This document shows positions 10,660-18,302 of a stretch of 64,000 nucleotides of DNA, piece after piece. The number at the start of each line of letters is the position of its first letter. Positions within the stretch are counted from its first letter, which is position 1. Source of the DNA: Pseudomonas grimontii (GTDB taxonomy: Bacteria; Pseudomonadota; Gammaproteobacteria; Pseudomonadales; Pseudomonadaceae). Under the pieces are notes generated by a model that did not search any database, was not told where the DNA came from, and saw only the letters and a program-made list of their open reading frames with translations. Location: NCBI RefSeq assembly GCF_007858185.1, contig NZ_VFES01000015.1, forward strand, positions 154,289-218,288, given 5' to 3'. The position numbers and the translations under genes were made by a program.

Positions 10660-11571
10660 CTACTCCCTGGGGATCAGCGCACCCGGCACCTGGATGACAC
10701 GGCTCGCCAATCGATGCCCGGCCAACGCCGCCTCCTGCGGCGAACCACCCTTGAGCCGACTGGCCAGGTACGCCGCACTGAACGAATCCCCCGCCGCGGT
10801 AGTGTCCACCACCCTCTCCACCTTCAGTGCCGGCACGGCAAAGCGCTCACCATCACAACGGATCAAACACGCATCCGCACCGCGCTTGAGCACCACTTCC
10901 GCAATCGCCGGATAGGCCGCAAATACCTGTTCACTGTTGGCATAGCCAAAGAGCGCACGCTCGTCGTCCTCGGTCAGCAAGGCGATATCCACCTCGGCCA
11001 GTACTGTACGATAAGCCTCACGGGCAACGTCCACCGTGGCCCACAGCCGTGGCCGGTAGTTGTTGTCGAACACCACTTTGCCGCCACGCCGGCGTGTTTC
11101 GATCAGGGCCTTAAGCAAACGCGCGCGCCCACTTTCACCGAGTACCGCCAGGGTAATGCCGCTGAAATACACCACGTCGTACCCCGGCAATGCCGCCAGG
11201 ATCGGTTCGGCTGCCGGCGTGGTAAAGCAGTCGCGCACGGCCGCTTCGTTGCGCCAGTAGAGAAATTTGCGCTCGCCGTTGGCATCGGTCTGTATGCAGT
11301 ACAAACCGGGCAGACGCCCAGGCAGGCGCTGGACCCTCTCCAGCCCAAGACCCTCTTCTTGCCATTGCTGGCACATGGCATCGCTGAAGCTGTCATCGCC
11401 CAGGGCGGTGACGTAGTCGACGGTGCCGACATCGCCCAACTCACGGCGCAGGTACACCGCCGCGTTCAAGGTGTCGCCGCCGAAGCTTTGTTGCAGGCTG
11501 CCGTCGGCGCGGTGTTGCAGTTCGATCATGCATTCGCCGATCAGGGCGATGCGTGGAGAGGCGGTGGTCAT
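10660..11571 (-). CDS. kdgK: 2-dehydro-3-deoxygluconokinase (PfkB family)
   Basis: 303-aa cytoplasmic sugar kinase phosphorylating 2-keto-3-deoxygluconate (KDG) to KDPG for the Entner-Doudoroff route. It shows the KdgK-like N-terminus IALIGECMIEL, the substrate loop FGGDTLNAAVYLRR, FDNNYRPRLW and the catalytic PfkB motif DTTAAGDSF near residue 255. It is last in a minus-strand set and starts 9 bp after the deaminase stop, so KDG is presumably produced by the upstream enzyme. Confidence 0.87.
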   Translation of the reverse strand: MTTASPRIALIGECMIELQHRADGSLQQSFGGDTLNAAVYLRRELGDVGTVDYVTALGDDSFSDAMCQQWQEEGLGLERVQRLPGRLPGLYCIQTDANGERKFLYWRNEAAVRDCFTTPAAEPILAALPGYDVVYFSGITLAVLGESGRARLLKALIETRRRGGKVVFDNNYRPRLWATVDVAREAYRTVLAEVDIALLTEDDERALFGYANSEQVFAAYPAIAEVVLKRGADACLIRCDGERFAVPALKVERVVDTTAAGDSFSAAYLASRLKGGSPQEAALAGHRLASRVIQVPGALIPRE

Positions 11572-11580
11572 TGTTTACAC

Positions 11581-12789
11581 TCAGAAACGGGTTTCCAGGG
11601 ACTCGATCACCTGCAACTGCTCATCCACCAGGCAGCCCACCTGCCATTTGTCGAAGGTCAGGCAAGGGTGCGAGGTGCCAAAGGAAATGATGTCGCCAAT
11701 GCGCAGCTCGACACCTGCCGCGACGGTCATGAAGGCGTGTTGGTCCATCACCGCGGTGACGGTGCAGGCGCTCACATCATCGCCTTCCGCCGGCAGGATC
11801 CCGGCCCGGTAGCGTTTGAGCGGCACCGGCAAACCGGCGTCGTAGGCCACGTCGCGCTTGCCCAGGGCGATCACCGCAAAGCCAGGCTCAGGCAACGACT
11901 GCACATGGGCCCAGACTTCGAGGGCCGGGCGCAGGCCTTCATGAAGGTCGCTGCGGCGCTCGAGCACACAGCATTGCGCCGCTTTGTAGATGCCATGGTC
12001 GTGCGCCACGTAGCTGCCGGGGCGCAGCACGCTGAGGAAACGGCCGGCGGCGTTTTGCGTCTCGAAGGACTCGGCGATCAGGTCGTACCAGGCCGAACCT
12101 GACGCAGTGATAATGGGCTTGGGCAGGTCGAAGGAACCATTGTTTTGCAGGTCGACAGCCAGGCGCACCAAACTGGCGGCGAAGTCGCGGATGCCGCTGA
12201 TGGCGTGCTCGCCGTGGATCACGCCTTCATAACCTTCGATACCGGTGAGGGCCAGGGCCGGTTGGGCCTTGATCGCCTTGGCCAGGTCGCGCACTTCCTG
12301 CTCGCTGCGGCAACCGCAACGGCCGCCGACCACGCCGTACTCGATCATCACGTTCAGGCGCAGGCCACGGGCGGCGAAGAACAGGCCCAGGTCGGCGACG
12401 TTGTCCGGGTGGTCAACCATGCAGTGGAAGTCAAAATCCTTGTCGGCCAGCAGGTCGGCGATCAACGCCATGTTCGGCGCGCCCACCAACTGGTTGGCCA
12501 TCAGCACGCGGCGCACGCCACCGGCATAGGCGGCGCGGGTCTGCACCGCGCTGGCCAGGGTGATGCCCCAGGCGCCTTGGGCGATCTGGCGCTGGAACAG
12601 CGCGGGCATCATGCTGGTTTTGCCATGGGGCGCGAGTTCGGCGCCGCTGTTGCTGACAAAGTCCTGCATCCAGCGAATGTTGTGTTCCAGGGCGTCGCGG
12701 TGCAGCACCAGGGCGGGCAGGCTGACGTCGCGGACCAAGTGGGCACCGACGGCGGCGGCGCCCTTTTCAACGGCGTTGATGAAAGACAT
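11581..12789 (-). CDS. Fold-type III PLP amino acid deaminase (D-serine dehydratase-like; candidate D-glucosaminate dehydratase)
   Basis: 402-aa protein of the alanine racemase N-terminal/D-serine dehydratase-like family. The PLP lysine is K57 in PHGKTSMMP. The C-terminal part has the family metal/substrate region DQHAFM and the ending FGTSHPCLTFDKW. RBS AGGAG precedes ATG 12789. It is placed between an IclR regulator and KDG kinase, near RidA and an amino acid-type importer. A PLP dehydratase producing KDG and ammonia from D-glucosaminate would feed the kinase directly, and PLP-dependent D-glucosaminate dehydratases are known from fluorescent pseudomonads. Other D-hydroxy-amino acids remain possible. 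Confidence 0.75.
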   Translation of the reverse strand: MSFINAVEKGAAAVGAHLVRDVSLPALVLHRDALEHNIRWMQDFVSNSGAELAPHGKTSMMPALFQRQIAQGAWGITLASAVQTRAAYAGGVRRVLMANQLVGAPNMALIADLLADKDFDFHCMVDHPDNVADLGLFFAARGLRLNVMIEYGVVGGRCGCRSEQEVRDLAKAIKAQPALALTGIEGYEGVIHGEHAISGIRDFAASLVRLAVDLQNNGSFDLPKPIITASGSAWYDLIAESFETQNAAGRFLSVLRPGSYVAHDHGIYKAAQCCVLERRSDLHEGLRPALEVWAHVQSLPEPGFAVIALGKRDVAYDAGLPVPLKRYRAGILPAEGDDVSACTVTAVMDQHAFMTVAAGVELRIGDIISFGTSHPCLTFDKWQVGCLVDEQLQVIESLETRF

Positions 12790-12798
12790 GGAAAACTC

Positions 12799-13563
12799 CT
12801 ATTCGTTGATGCGACGGGCCAGGTTGTTGGCGCTGTCGATCAACACCCGGCGATAGTCGTTGTAGTTTTTGCTGGCATCCGCCCGTGGGGCGACGATGCA
12901 CAGGGTCGCAATGCTGACGCCCTGCGCGTCCCGGACCGGGGCGGCGAAGCAGTGGGTAAAGGTGTCGGCCACGCTGTCGAAGGAAAAGAAGCCATCGAGG
13001 GTGGCCTGGCGGATTTGCGCGAGGAAGGTCTCCAGCGGCAGGCGCTGGCCATCCGGCAGGATAAAGTCGTCGTGGTCGATCAGGTCGATGATCTGCTGAT
13101 CGCTCAAGTGCCCCAGTAACAGGCGCCCGGACGCCGTCCATGGGATCGGCGCGTCTTCACCGATGTCCGAGGAAATGCGGAAATGCCGCTCGCCTTCACG
13201 CATCAGCGCCACGGTGTATTTGCGCCCGTTGAGCAGGCACATCTGCGCGGTTTCGTGGGTCTGGCTAACGATCTCCTGCAAGGCGTGATCGGCCTCGCGG
13301 GTCAGGTCGAAATGGCGCAGGTGCGCCTGGCCGAGGAAGTACAACTGACGGCCGAGGTAGACGTGACCGTCCTTGCCCACGGTTTCGAGGATGCGCCGCT
13401 CCAACAAGGAGGCGACCAGCTCGTAGACGGTGGATTTGGGACTGCCGATGCCGCTGGCAATATCATTCGGGCGCAGGGGCTGGCCGACTTCCTTGAGAAA
13501 ATCGAGGATATCGAATGCACGGTCCAGGCCTTTGGCGCGGCGTTTGATGGTGTCTTCGGTCAT
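12799..13563 (-). CDS. IclR-family transcriptional regulator
   Basis: 254-aa regulator with an N-terminal winged helix (LDRAFDILDFLKEVGQPLRPNDIASG, HTH about residues 25-65) and a C-terminal IclR effector domain containing PIPWTASGRLLLGH and the region around FSFDSVADTFTHCFAAPVRD. ATG 13563 is preferred; an in-frame GTG at 13608 would start at the edge of a REPIN. The deaminase follows after 9 bp. A 6-7-6 inverted repeat just upstream (13568-13586) could be its own operator. Probably controls the deaminase-kdgK pair and the ABC importer. Confidence 0.87.
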   Translation of the reverse strand: MTEDTIKRRAKGLDRAFDILDFLKEVGQPLRPNDIASGIGSPKSTVYELVASLLERRILETVGKDGHVYLGRQLYFLGQAHLRHFDLTREADHALQEIVSQTHETAQMCLLNGRKYTVALMREGERHFRISSDIGEDAPIPWTASGRLLLGHLSDQQIIDLIDHDDFILPDGQRLPLETFLAQIRQATLDGFFSFDSVADTFTHCFAAPVRDAQGVSIATLCIVAPRADASKNYNDYRRVLIDSANNLARRINE

Positions 13564-13567
13564 GGCA

Positions 13568-13586
13568 ATTTCGGTCCGGTCGAAAT
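13568..13586. promoter_or_regulatory. Inverted repeat before the IclR-family gene
   Basis: ATTTCG-N7-CGAAAT is a perfect 6-bp inverted repeat lying 4 bp upstream of the regulator's start codon. Size and place fit an autoregulatory site, but no second copy of the same sequence was found. Confidence 0.35.
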
Positions 13587-13609
13587 GGTAGGGCTGGCGC
13601 AGGTCCACT

Positions 13610-13696
13610 GTGGGAGGGGGCTTGCCCCCGATGGCGGCGTGTCAATCAACACATCTGTTACTGATACACCGCTATCGGGGGCAAGCCTCCTCCCAC
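13610..13696. repeat. REPIN
   Basis: GTGGGAGGGGGCTTGCCCCCGAT and the inverted arm ATCGGGGGCAAGCC..CCCAC flank about 40 bp. It separates ridA from the IclR regulator inside the same-strand cluster and may end or stabilise the transporter mRNA. Confidence 0.95.
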
Positions 13697-13731
13697 ATTT
13701 GATCTCTGGTGGGCTTAAGAGTGGGGGCAAT

Positions 13732-14121
13732 TTAGCCCTTTTTCTTGTAGGCCACGCAATCAATCTCGACTTTGCAGTCCACCATCATGTTGGCCTGCAC
13801 GCAGGCCCGCGCCGGGGCGTGTTCCGGGGTGAAGTACTCGCCGAAGACCTTGTTGAAACTCCAGAAGTCCCGCGGGTCTTCCAGCCACACGCCCACCCGC
13901 ACCACGTCTTTCAACTCGTAGCCGGCTTCTTCGAGGATCGCCACCACGTTGCGCATGGTCTGACGGGTTTGCTCGATGATCCCGCCGCTGATGATTTCGC
14001 CGTCCACCGCAGGCACTTGGCCCGAGACGTACAACCAGCCGTCCGCTTCCACAGCGCGGGCGAAGGGACGAGGCTGGCCACCGCCGGCAGTACTGCCGGC
14101 TCCGTAACGAGTGATGCTCAT
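13732..14121 (-). CDS. RidA-family enamine/imine deaminase
   Basis: 129-aa cytoplasmic protein. RidA proteins hydrolyse reactive enamines/imines released by PLP-dependent dehydratases. Family marks are FARAVEADGWLYVSGQVP near the start, TRQTMRNVVAILEEAG, and the ending PARACVQANMMVDCKVEIDCVA with the conserved substrate Arg. Start at ATG 14121 follows CAGGAGCAAAG; a longer in-frame start would overlap the ATPase gene. Its presence beside a PLP deaminase and an importer fits removal of the enamine intermediate of that reaction. Confidence 0.9.
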   Translation of the reverse strand: MSITRYGAGSTAGGGQPRPFARAVEADGWLYVSGQVPAVDGEIISGGIIEQTRQTMRNVVAILEEAGYELKDVVRVGVWLEDPRDFWSFNKVFGEYFTPEHAPARACVQANMMVDCKVEIDCVAYKKKG

Positions 14122-14137
14122 AAAACTTTGCTCCTGA

Positions 14138-14920
14138 TTAAAAACGAATGTTCTTGAGAAATTCCGCCAGGCGCGGCGATTGCGGCCGCTCGAAGATGGC
14201 CTTCGACGAGCCCTGCTCTTCAATCCGGCCCTGGTTCATGAAGACGATCTGATCCGAGACTTCATAGGCAAAACGCATTTCGTGGGTGACCAGCAACATG
14301 GTCATGCCCTCTTCCGCCAGGCCCTTGATCACGCTGAGCACCTCACCCACCAATTCCGGGTCGAGGGCCGAGGTGACTTCGTCGAACAGCATCAGGCTGG
14401 GGTTCATCGCAATCGCGCGGGCAATCGCCACACGCTGCTGCTGGCCGCCGGACAACTGGCCGGGGAAGTGGTTGCGGCGCTCCAAAAGTCCTACGCGATC
14501 CAACCATTTTTCCGCGAGCGCTACTGCCTCGTCCTTAGGCATTTTCTTAACTTTCAATAAGCCCAGGGTCACGTTCTGCAACGCGCTCAAATGTGGGAAC
14601 AGGTTGAACTGCTGGAACGCCATGCCGGTCATCGCCCGGTGCTGGGCGATCACGCGCTCGGGGTGACGCACGCGCTTGCCGCCGATCTCGCTGTAGCCGA
14701 TGGACTCGCCGTCCAGGGTGATCTGCCCACCCTGGAATTCTTCCAGCAGGTTGACACAACGCAGCAGTGTGGTCTTGCCCGAGCCGCTGGAGCCGATCAA
14801 CGTCACCACGTTGCCGCGCTGCATGGACAGGTCGACGCCCTTGAGCACTTCAACCTCGCCGTATTGTTTACGCAGGCCGCGAATGTCCAGCAGCGGTTGG
14901 GTTGTTTGAGGTTGGTTCAT
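14138..14920 (-). CDS. Polar amino acid-type ABC transporter ATPase
   Basis: 260-aa single cassette with Walker A GSSGSGKTT near residue 38, Q-loop FQQFNLFPHL, signature LSGGQQQR near 158, Walker B LMLFDEVTSALDP and H-loop VTHEM. The DEVTSALDP form is typical of the GlnQ/HisP group. It overlaps the preceding permease by 4 bp and is followed 17 bp later by ridA. Belongs with the two permeases and the binding protein; glucosamine/glucosaminate is the inferred load. Confidence 0.92.
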   Translation of the reverse strand: MNQPQTTQPLLDIRGLRKQYGEVEVLKGVDLSMQRGNVVTLIGSSGSGKTTLLRCVNLLEEFQGGQITLDGESIGYSEIGGKRVRHPERVIAQHRAMTGMAFQQFNLFPHLSALQNVTLGLLKVKKMPKDEAVALAEKWLDRVGLLERRNHFPGQLSGGQQQRVAIARAIAMNPSLMLFDEVTSALDPELVGEVLSVIKGLAEEGMTMLLVTHEMRFAYEVSDQIVFMNQGRIEEQGSSKAIFERPQSPRLAEFLKNIRF

Positions 14921-15579
14921 GGCAAGGCCACCCGCTTTTCAATGTAGCGCCCGAATAACTCGATGGCGTAGTTGATGACAAAGAACAGAAACCCGGCGAA
15001 CAGGTAGAACTCCAGGGTCATGAAGGTACGCGCGATCACTTGCTGGGTGCTCAACAGCAATTCGGCGACGCCGATCACCGAGAGCAAGGTCGAGGCCTTG
15101 ACGATTTCCGTCGAGGAATTGACCCAGGTCGGCAGGATCTGCCGCAGTGCCTGGGGCAACAGCACGTAGGCGAGTGACTGCCGGAATGTCAGGCCAATCG
15201 CCTTGCCGGCTTCCAACTGCCCACGGGGAATGGCTTGCAGCGCACCGCGCACGATTTCCGAAACGTGGGAACCGCAGAACAACGTGAGCCCGACGGCGCC
15301 GGCCTGGAATGCGCTGATTTTCCAGCCGAGCGCCGGCAGCATGTAGAAACACGCCAGCACCAGCACAAACACCGGGGTGCCACGGATCAAATCGACATAC
15401 AGCCGAAACGGCGCACGCATCCAGAACTTGCCATACGTCAGCACCAGCCCGGCGAAGATACCGATCAGGGTGCCAAAGATAATCGCCAGCACCGAGCAAT
15501 AAATGCTGGTCTGAAACCCCGCCCAGAGGGTATCCCGGGCGATCCACAACTCATGCAGCCAGCTGGGAGACTCGTACAT
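14917..15579 (-). CDS. Polar amino acid-type ABC permease 2
   Basis: 220-aa inner-membrane permease (HisM/GlnP family) with about five helices. It has the EAA-type loop EAGKAIGLTFRQSLAYVLLPQALRQ around residue 145 that contacts the ATPase. Stop and ATPase start overlap (ATGA); 11 bp separate it from the other permease. The two permeases probably form a heterodimer. Confidence 0.9.
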   Translation of the reverse strand: MYESPSWLHELWIARDTLWAGFQTSIYCSVLAIIFGTLIGIFAGLVLTYGKFWMRAPFRLYVDLIRGTPVFVLVLACFYMLPALGWKISAFQAGAVGLTLFCGSHVSEIVRGALQAIPRGQLEAGKAIGLTFRQSLAYVLLPQALRQILPTWVNSSTEIVKASTLLSVIGVAELLLSTQQVIARTFMTLEFYLFAGFLFFVINYAIELFGRYIEKRVALP

Positions 15580-15590
15580 GGAAACCCTCC

Positions 15591-16253
15591 TTAACGACGG
15601 ATCGCCAAACGCTGTTCCAAGTAACGGAGCAGCATGGCAATGAGGTAACAGGCCGCCACGTAGAGCGCGGTCGTGACCAGCCAGGTTTCAATCACCCGGT
15701 AGCTTTCGACGTTGATCTTGCGGGCGTAATAGGTCAGCTCCGGCACCGCGATGGCGGCGGCCAGGGAGGTGTCCTTGAACAGCGATATAAAGTTGTTCGA
15801 CAGCGCGGGCAGCACGTTGCGCAGCATCACCGGCACGGTGATATAGGCGCGGATCCGCCATTCCCCCAGGCCGATGGCCAAGCCGGCTTCGCGCAAGCCC
15901 TTGGGAATATTCAACAGCCCGGCGCGGAACACCTCGGTCAGGTAGGCACCGGCGTACAGCGACAGGGTGATGATGAACGACGGGATCTTGTCCAGGCGGA
16001 TGCCCAGGCTGGGTAAGGCGAAGTAGATCAACAGGATCAGCACCAGGATCGGCGTATTACGGATCACCGTCACATAGACCGAGGCGAAGATGCGCAACGC
16101 GCGGTGCCTGGACAGCATGGCAAACGCCATCAACAGGCCGATCACGCAGCCGATGGCGATCGACAGCAAGGCCAGTTGCAGGCCCAGGCCGAGCCCCGCC
16201 AGCAAGGTGTCGAAATCGCGCCACACGGCGGCAAAGTTCAACTGATAGTTCAT
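15591..16253 (-). CDS. Polar amino acid-type ABC permease 1
   Basis: 220-aa inner-membrane permease of the HisM/GlnP family. It has LLAGLGLGLQLALLSIAIG early, the conserved VTVIRNTPILVLILLIYFALP segment, and the EAA loop LREAGLAIGLGEWRIRAYITVPVMLRN near residue 140. It lies 52 bp downstream of the binding protein on the minus strand. Confidence 0.9.
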   Translation of the reverse strand: MNYQLNFAAVWRDFDTLLAGLGLGLQLALLSIAIGCVIGLLMAFAMLSRHRALRIFASVYVTVIRNTPILVLILLIYFALPSLGIRLDKIPSFIITLSLYAGAYLTEVFRAGLLNIPKGLREAGLAIGLGEWRIRAYITVPVMLRNVLPALSNNFISLFKDTSLAAAIAVPELTYYARKINVESYRVIETWLVTTALYVAACYLIAMLLRYLEQRLAIRR

Positions 16254-16305
16254 GGTCAGCAGTACCTGATTGGGGCGCCGTGACGGCCGCCCCGATTATT
16301 CCGAA

Positions 16306-17154
16306 TCACTTGAATTCAACAGGGAAACCAATCGCCGGCTCTGGCAGGTCTACACCGAACCACTGCTTGAACGAGGCCTTGTAGGTGGGGAACTCCACAC
16401 CGGTCATGGCTTCATGCAGCGCGGTATTGACGAAGTTCAGCCAGTCCTGGTCGCCACGCTTGACCGCACACGCATAGGTTTGCGGGCTCCAGGCGTAGGC
16501 CGGGCTGCGGTAGCGGCCGGGGTTCTGCACCATCAGGTACTTGACCGAGGACTGGTCGGTGGCGGCGGCATCGGCGCGGCCGGAATTCACGGCCTGGTAC
16601 ATCAGGTCGACGCTGTCGTACTGGTCGACCTTGGCCTTGGGCAATGCCTGGTGCACCAGTTCTTCGGCGTACACGTTCTGCAGCACGGCCACGGTGACGC
16701 CATCGCCCGCCGCCTGCAGGTCTTCGATTTCCTTGTACTTGCTGTTGTTCGGCAGCAGCAGGCCCACGCCTTCGCGGTAGTACGGCAGCGTGAACGCCAC
16801 TTGCTGCGCACGGCTGGCGGTGACGGTGATGAACTGGCAGCTCATGTCGACCTTGTCGGTCAGCAGGTTGGGAATGCGGGCGTCGGAGGACTGCACCACA
16901 AACTCGACCTTGCTCGGGTCGTTGAACAAGCCCTTGGCCACAATGCGACCGATATCGATATCAAAACCCTGCAACTTGCCATCCGCTCCCTGGAAGTGCC
17001 ACGGCGCATTGGTACTGCCTGTACCCACGATCAGGTGCCCACGCTTGAGCACATCATCGAGCTTGCTGTCCGCCGCCTGCACGATGCCTGCGAGGGAAGC
17101 CGATGCGGCGAAGAGAAAAACACACGCTTTAAACACGGAAGGTCGGTGATGCAT
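16306..17154 (-). CDS. ABC transporter periplasmic substrate-binding protein
   Basis: 282-aa SBP_bac_3-type protein with a signal peptide (KACVFLFAASASLAGIVQA, cleavage before ADSK). It has GTGSTNAPWHFQGADGKLQGFDIDIGRIVAKG, the pattern of polar amino acid binding proteins, and residues MSCQFITVTASRAQQVAFTLPYY. ATG 17154 follows a GGAG motif; the upstream in-frame extension has no signal character. First gene of the minus-strand transport/catabolic set. The combination with KDG kinase suggests an amino sugar acid ligand. Confidence 0.9.
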   Translation of the reverse strand: MHHRPSVFKACVFLFAASASLAGIVQAADSKLDDVLKRGHLIVGTGSTNAPWHFQGADGKLQGFDIDIGRIVAKGLFNDPSKVEFVVQSSDARIPNLLTDKVDMSCQFITVTASRAQQVAFTLPYYREGVGLLLPNNSKYKEIEDLQAAGDGVTVAVLQNVYAEELVHQALPKAKVDQYDSVDLMYQAVNSGRADAAATDQSSVKYLMVQNPGRYRSPAYAWSPQTYACAVKRGDQDWLNFVNTALHEAMTGVEFPTYKASFKQWFGVDLPEPAIGFPVEFK

Positions 17155-17487
17155 GACAAGCACTCCAGGAGTTGTGTATTCCGCTATACCGGAACTTAGT
17201 ATGTAACAACGGAATAGACAGCAGAAAGTGTGCCACACGCACCGAGGGAAACCTATGGCTTGGATAAATTGCTTAGTAATCAGTTAGATAAATCGCAACC
17301 TGAAATGCGGCGTTGCGCCAGCACTTGCAAGCGGATTGCTACCCAAGGCCTCACACGGTGGTGACAGCACGATTCAAGTGCGTCACCGCCCCGTTACTAC
17401 GCACACCGACAGTGCACCCGCCCGATGGAAAATCCACTGTGCTGGACTAGCCTTTGGCACACCCCTCATGACAAGGACCGCAGTCCG
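17155..17487. other. Gene-free divergent region between the importer and a small secreted protein
   Basis: 333 bp without a supported gene. It holds the presumed promoter of the minus-strand importer with the inverted repeat at 17179-17194 and the upstream region of the plus-strand gene at 17488. No REP element is present. An ORF extension from 17425 was not accepted because the signal peptide begins at 17488. Confidence 0.6.
17179..17194. promoter_or_regulatory. Inverted repeat upstream of the importer (TTCCG-N6-CGGAA)
   Basis: A perfect 5-6-5 inverted repeat 25 bp upstream of the binding-protein start codon. Location and symmetry suit an operator for a dimeric regulator such as the IclR-family protein of this cluster; this link is a guess. 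Confidence 0.4.
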
Positions 17488-17736
17488 ATGAAGCTCAGTC
17501 TCACCCTGGTCTTGCTGTGTTTTCTGGCGGCCGGCAGCGCCTCGGCCAACAACGACCGCCGCGAATGCAAAGAAGAACTGCGCAAACTCAAGGAAGCCTT
17601 CGACGCCAACTACAGCAGCCAGAATCACCATGGCTATCGCCGCGCCAAGGCGTCCCGTGACAATGAGGAATACCGCAAGTGCGCGAGCCAGGCGCGCAAG
17701 GCCCGGGAACGTGCGGAGCGTGATGTGGACCTGTGA
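17488..17736 (+). CDS. Small secreted basic protein of unknown function
   Basis: 82 aa: signal peptide MKLSLTLVLLCFLAAGSASA, then a strongly charged, probably helical mature part rich in Arg, Lys and Glu with two cysteines (RRECKEELRKLKEAF and EYRKCASQARKARER). The cysteines could pair in the periplasm. ATG 17488 gives the intact signal; the longer ORF from 17425 does not. A thioredoxin-like gene starts 75 bp later. Family not recognised. Confidence 0.7.
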   Translation: MKLSLTLVLLCFLAAGSASANNDRRECKEELRKLKEAFDANYSSQNHHGYRRAKASRDNEEYRKCASQARKARERAERDVDL

Positions 17737-17810
17737 AGGTTGACAGTAGACGGTGGCGGTCCCCGAGCTTAGCGTTGGCGAAAGCCTGTGCGACTCAAAG
17801 GGAGATGATC

Positions 17811-18302
17811 ATGGGGATTGCCACTGCAACCATTGCCAATACCGAAGACTACCGGCGCGTGCTGAGCACTTCGCGCCCGGTGTTCATGCTGTTTGTCTCA
17901 GATCACTGCCCAGCCTGCGGAGTGTCCGGGCCACTGTTTGAGCTGATCGCCGCCCAGTATCGATCAGTGGTTAGCCTGGTGCTTGATTGCGCGAAAACGC
18001 CCAGGCACCCAGAGGTGACAGGCACCCCGACGCTGCTGATCTTCCAGAACGGCACCTTGATGGAAACATTCAAAGGTTTCGGACCCGAGGAGCAGCAAGC
18101 GCAGTTTATGGAGGACACCTTCAGGCGCTATGCACGCCGCAAGGGTGCAATAACACCTGCGTCACCCGCCGCTCCTCCACCGCTGCCACCGTCAGGCGCC
18201 AGCCCTCATGCTCCAGGCTATCGCCCACCACCGGCAGGCGGTCGAGCAGGCTCATTACCAGACCGGCCAGGGTCTGGTAATCCTCGGTCGCGACAGCCTT
18301 GA
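17811..18302 (+). CDS. Thioredoxin-like protein with a C-terminal tail running antisense into terC-like gene
   Basis: 163 aa. Residues 1-105 form a thioredoxin fold: FMLFVSDHCPACGVSGPLF with CPAC active site, cis-Pro region VTGTPTLLIFQNG, and a final helix EEQQAQFMEDTFRRYARR. From about residue 108 the sequence is a proline/glycine/arginine-rich tail encoded opposite the 3' end of the convergent TerC-family gene (182-bp overlap). The tail is probably a consequence of stop-codon loss rather than a domain. ATG 17811 follows AAGGGAG. Cytoplasmic, no signal peptide. Confidence 0.7.
   Translation: MGIATATIANTEDYRRVLSTSRPVFMLFVSDHCPACGVSGPLFELIAAQYRSVVSLVLDCAKTPRHPEVTGTPTLLIFQNGTLMETFKGFGPEEQQAQFMEDTFRRYARRKGAITPASPAAPPPLPPSGASPHAPGYRPPPAGGRAGSLPDRPGSGNPRSRQP

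Noticed and set aside
12145..13119. 324-codon plus-strand open frame
   Set aside because: Lies opposite the PLP deaminase and IclR regulator, both with clear motifs and RBSs on the minus strand.
17455..17475. Second sigma-54-like promoter (TTTGGCACACCCCTCATGA)
   Set aside because: The GG is present but the GC expected ten bases later is AT, so the -12 element is missing.
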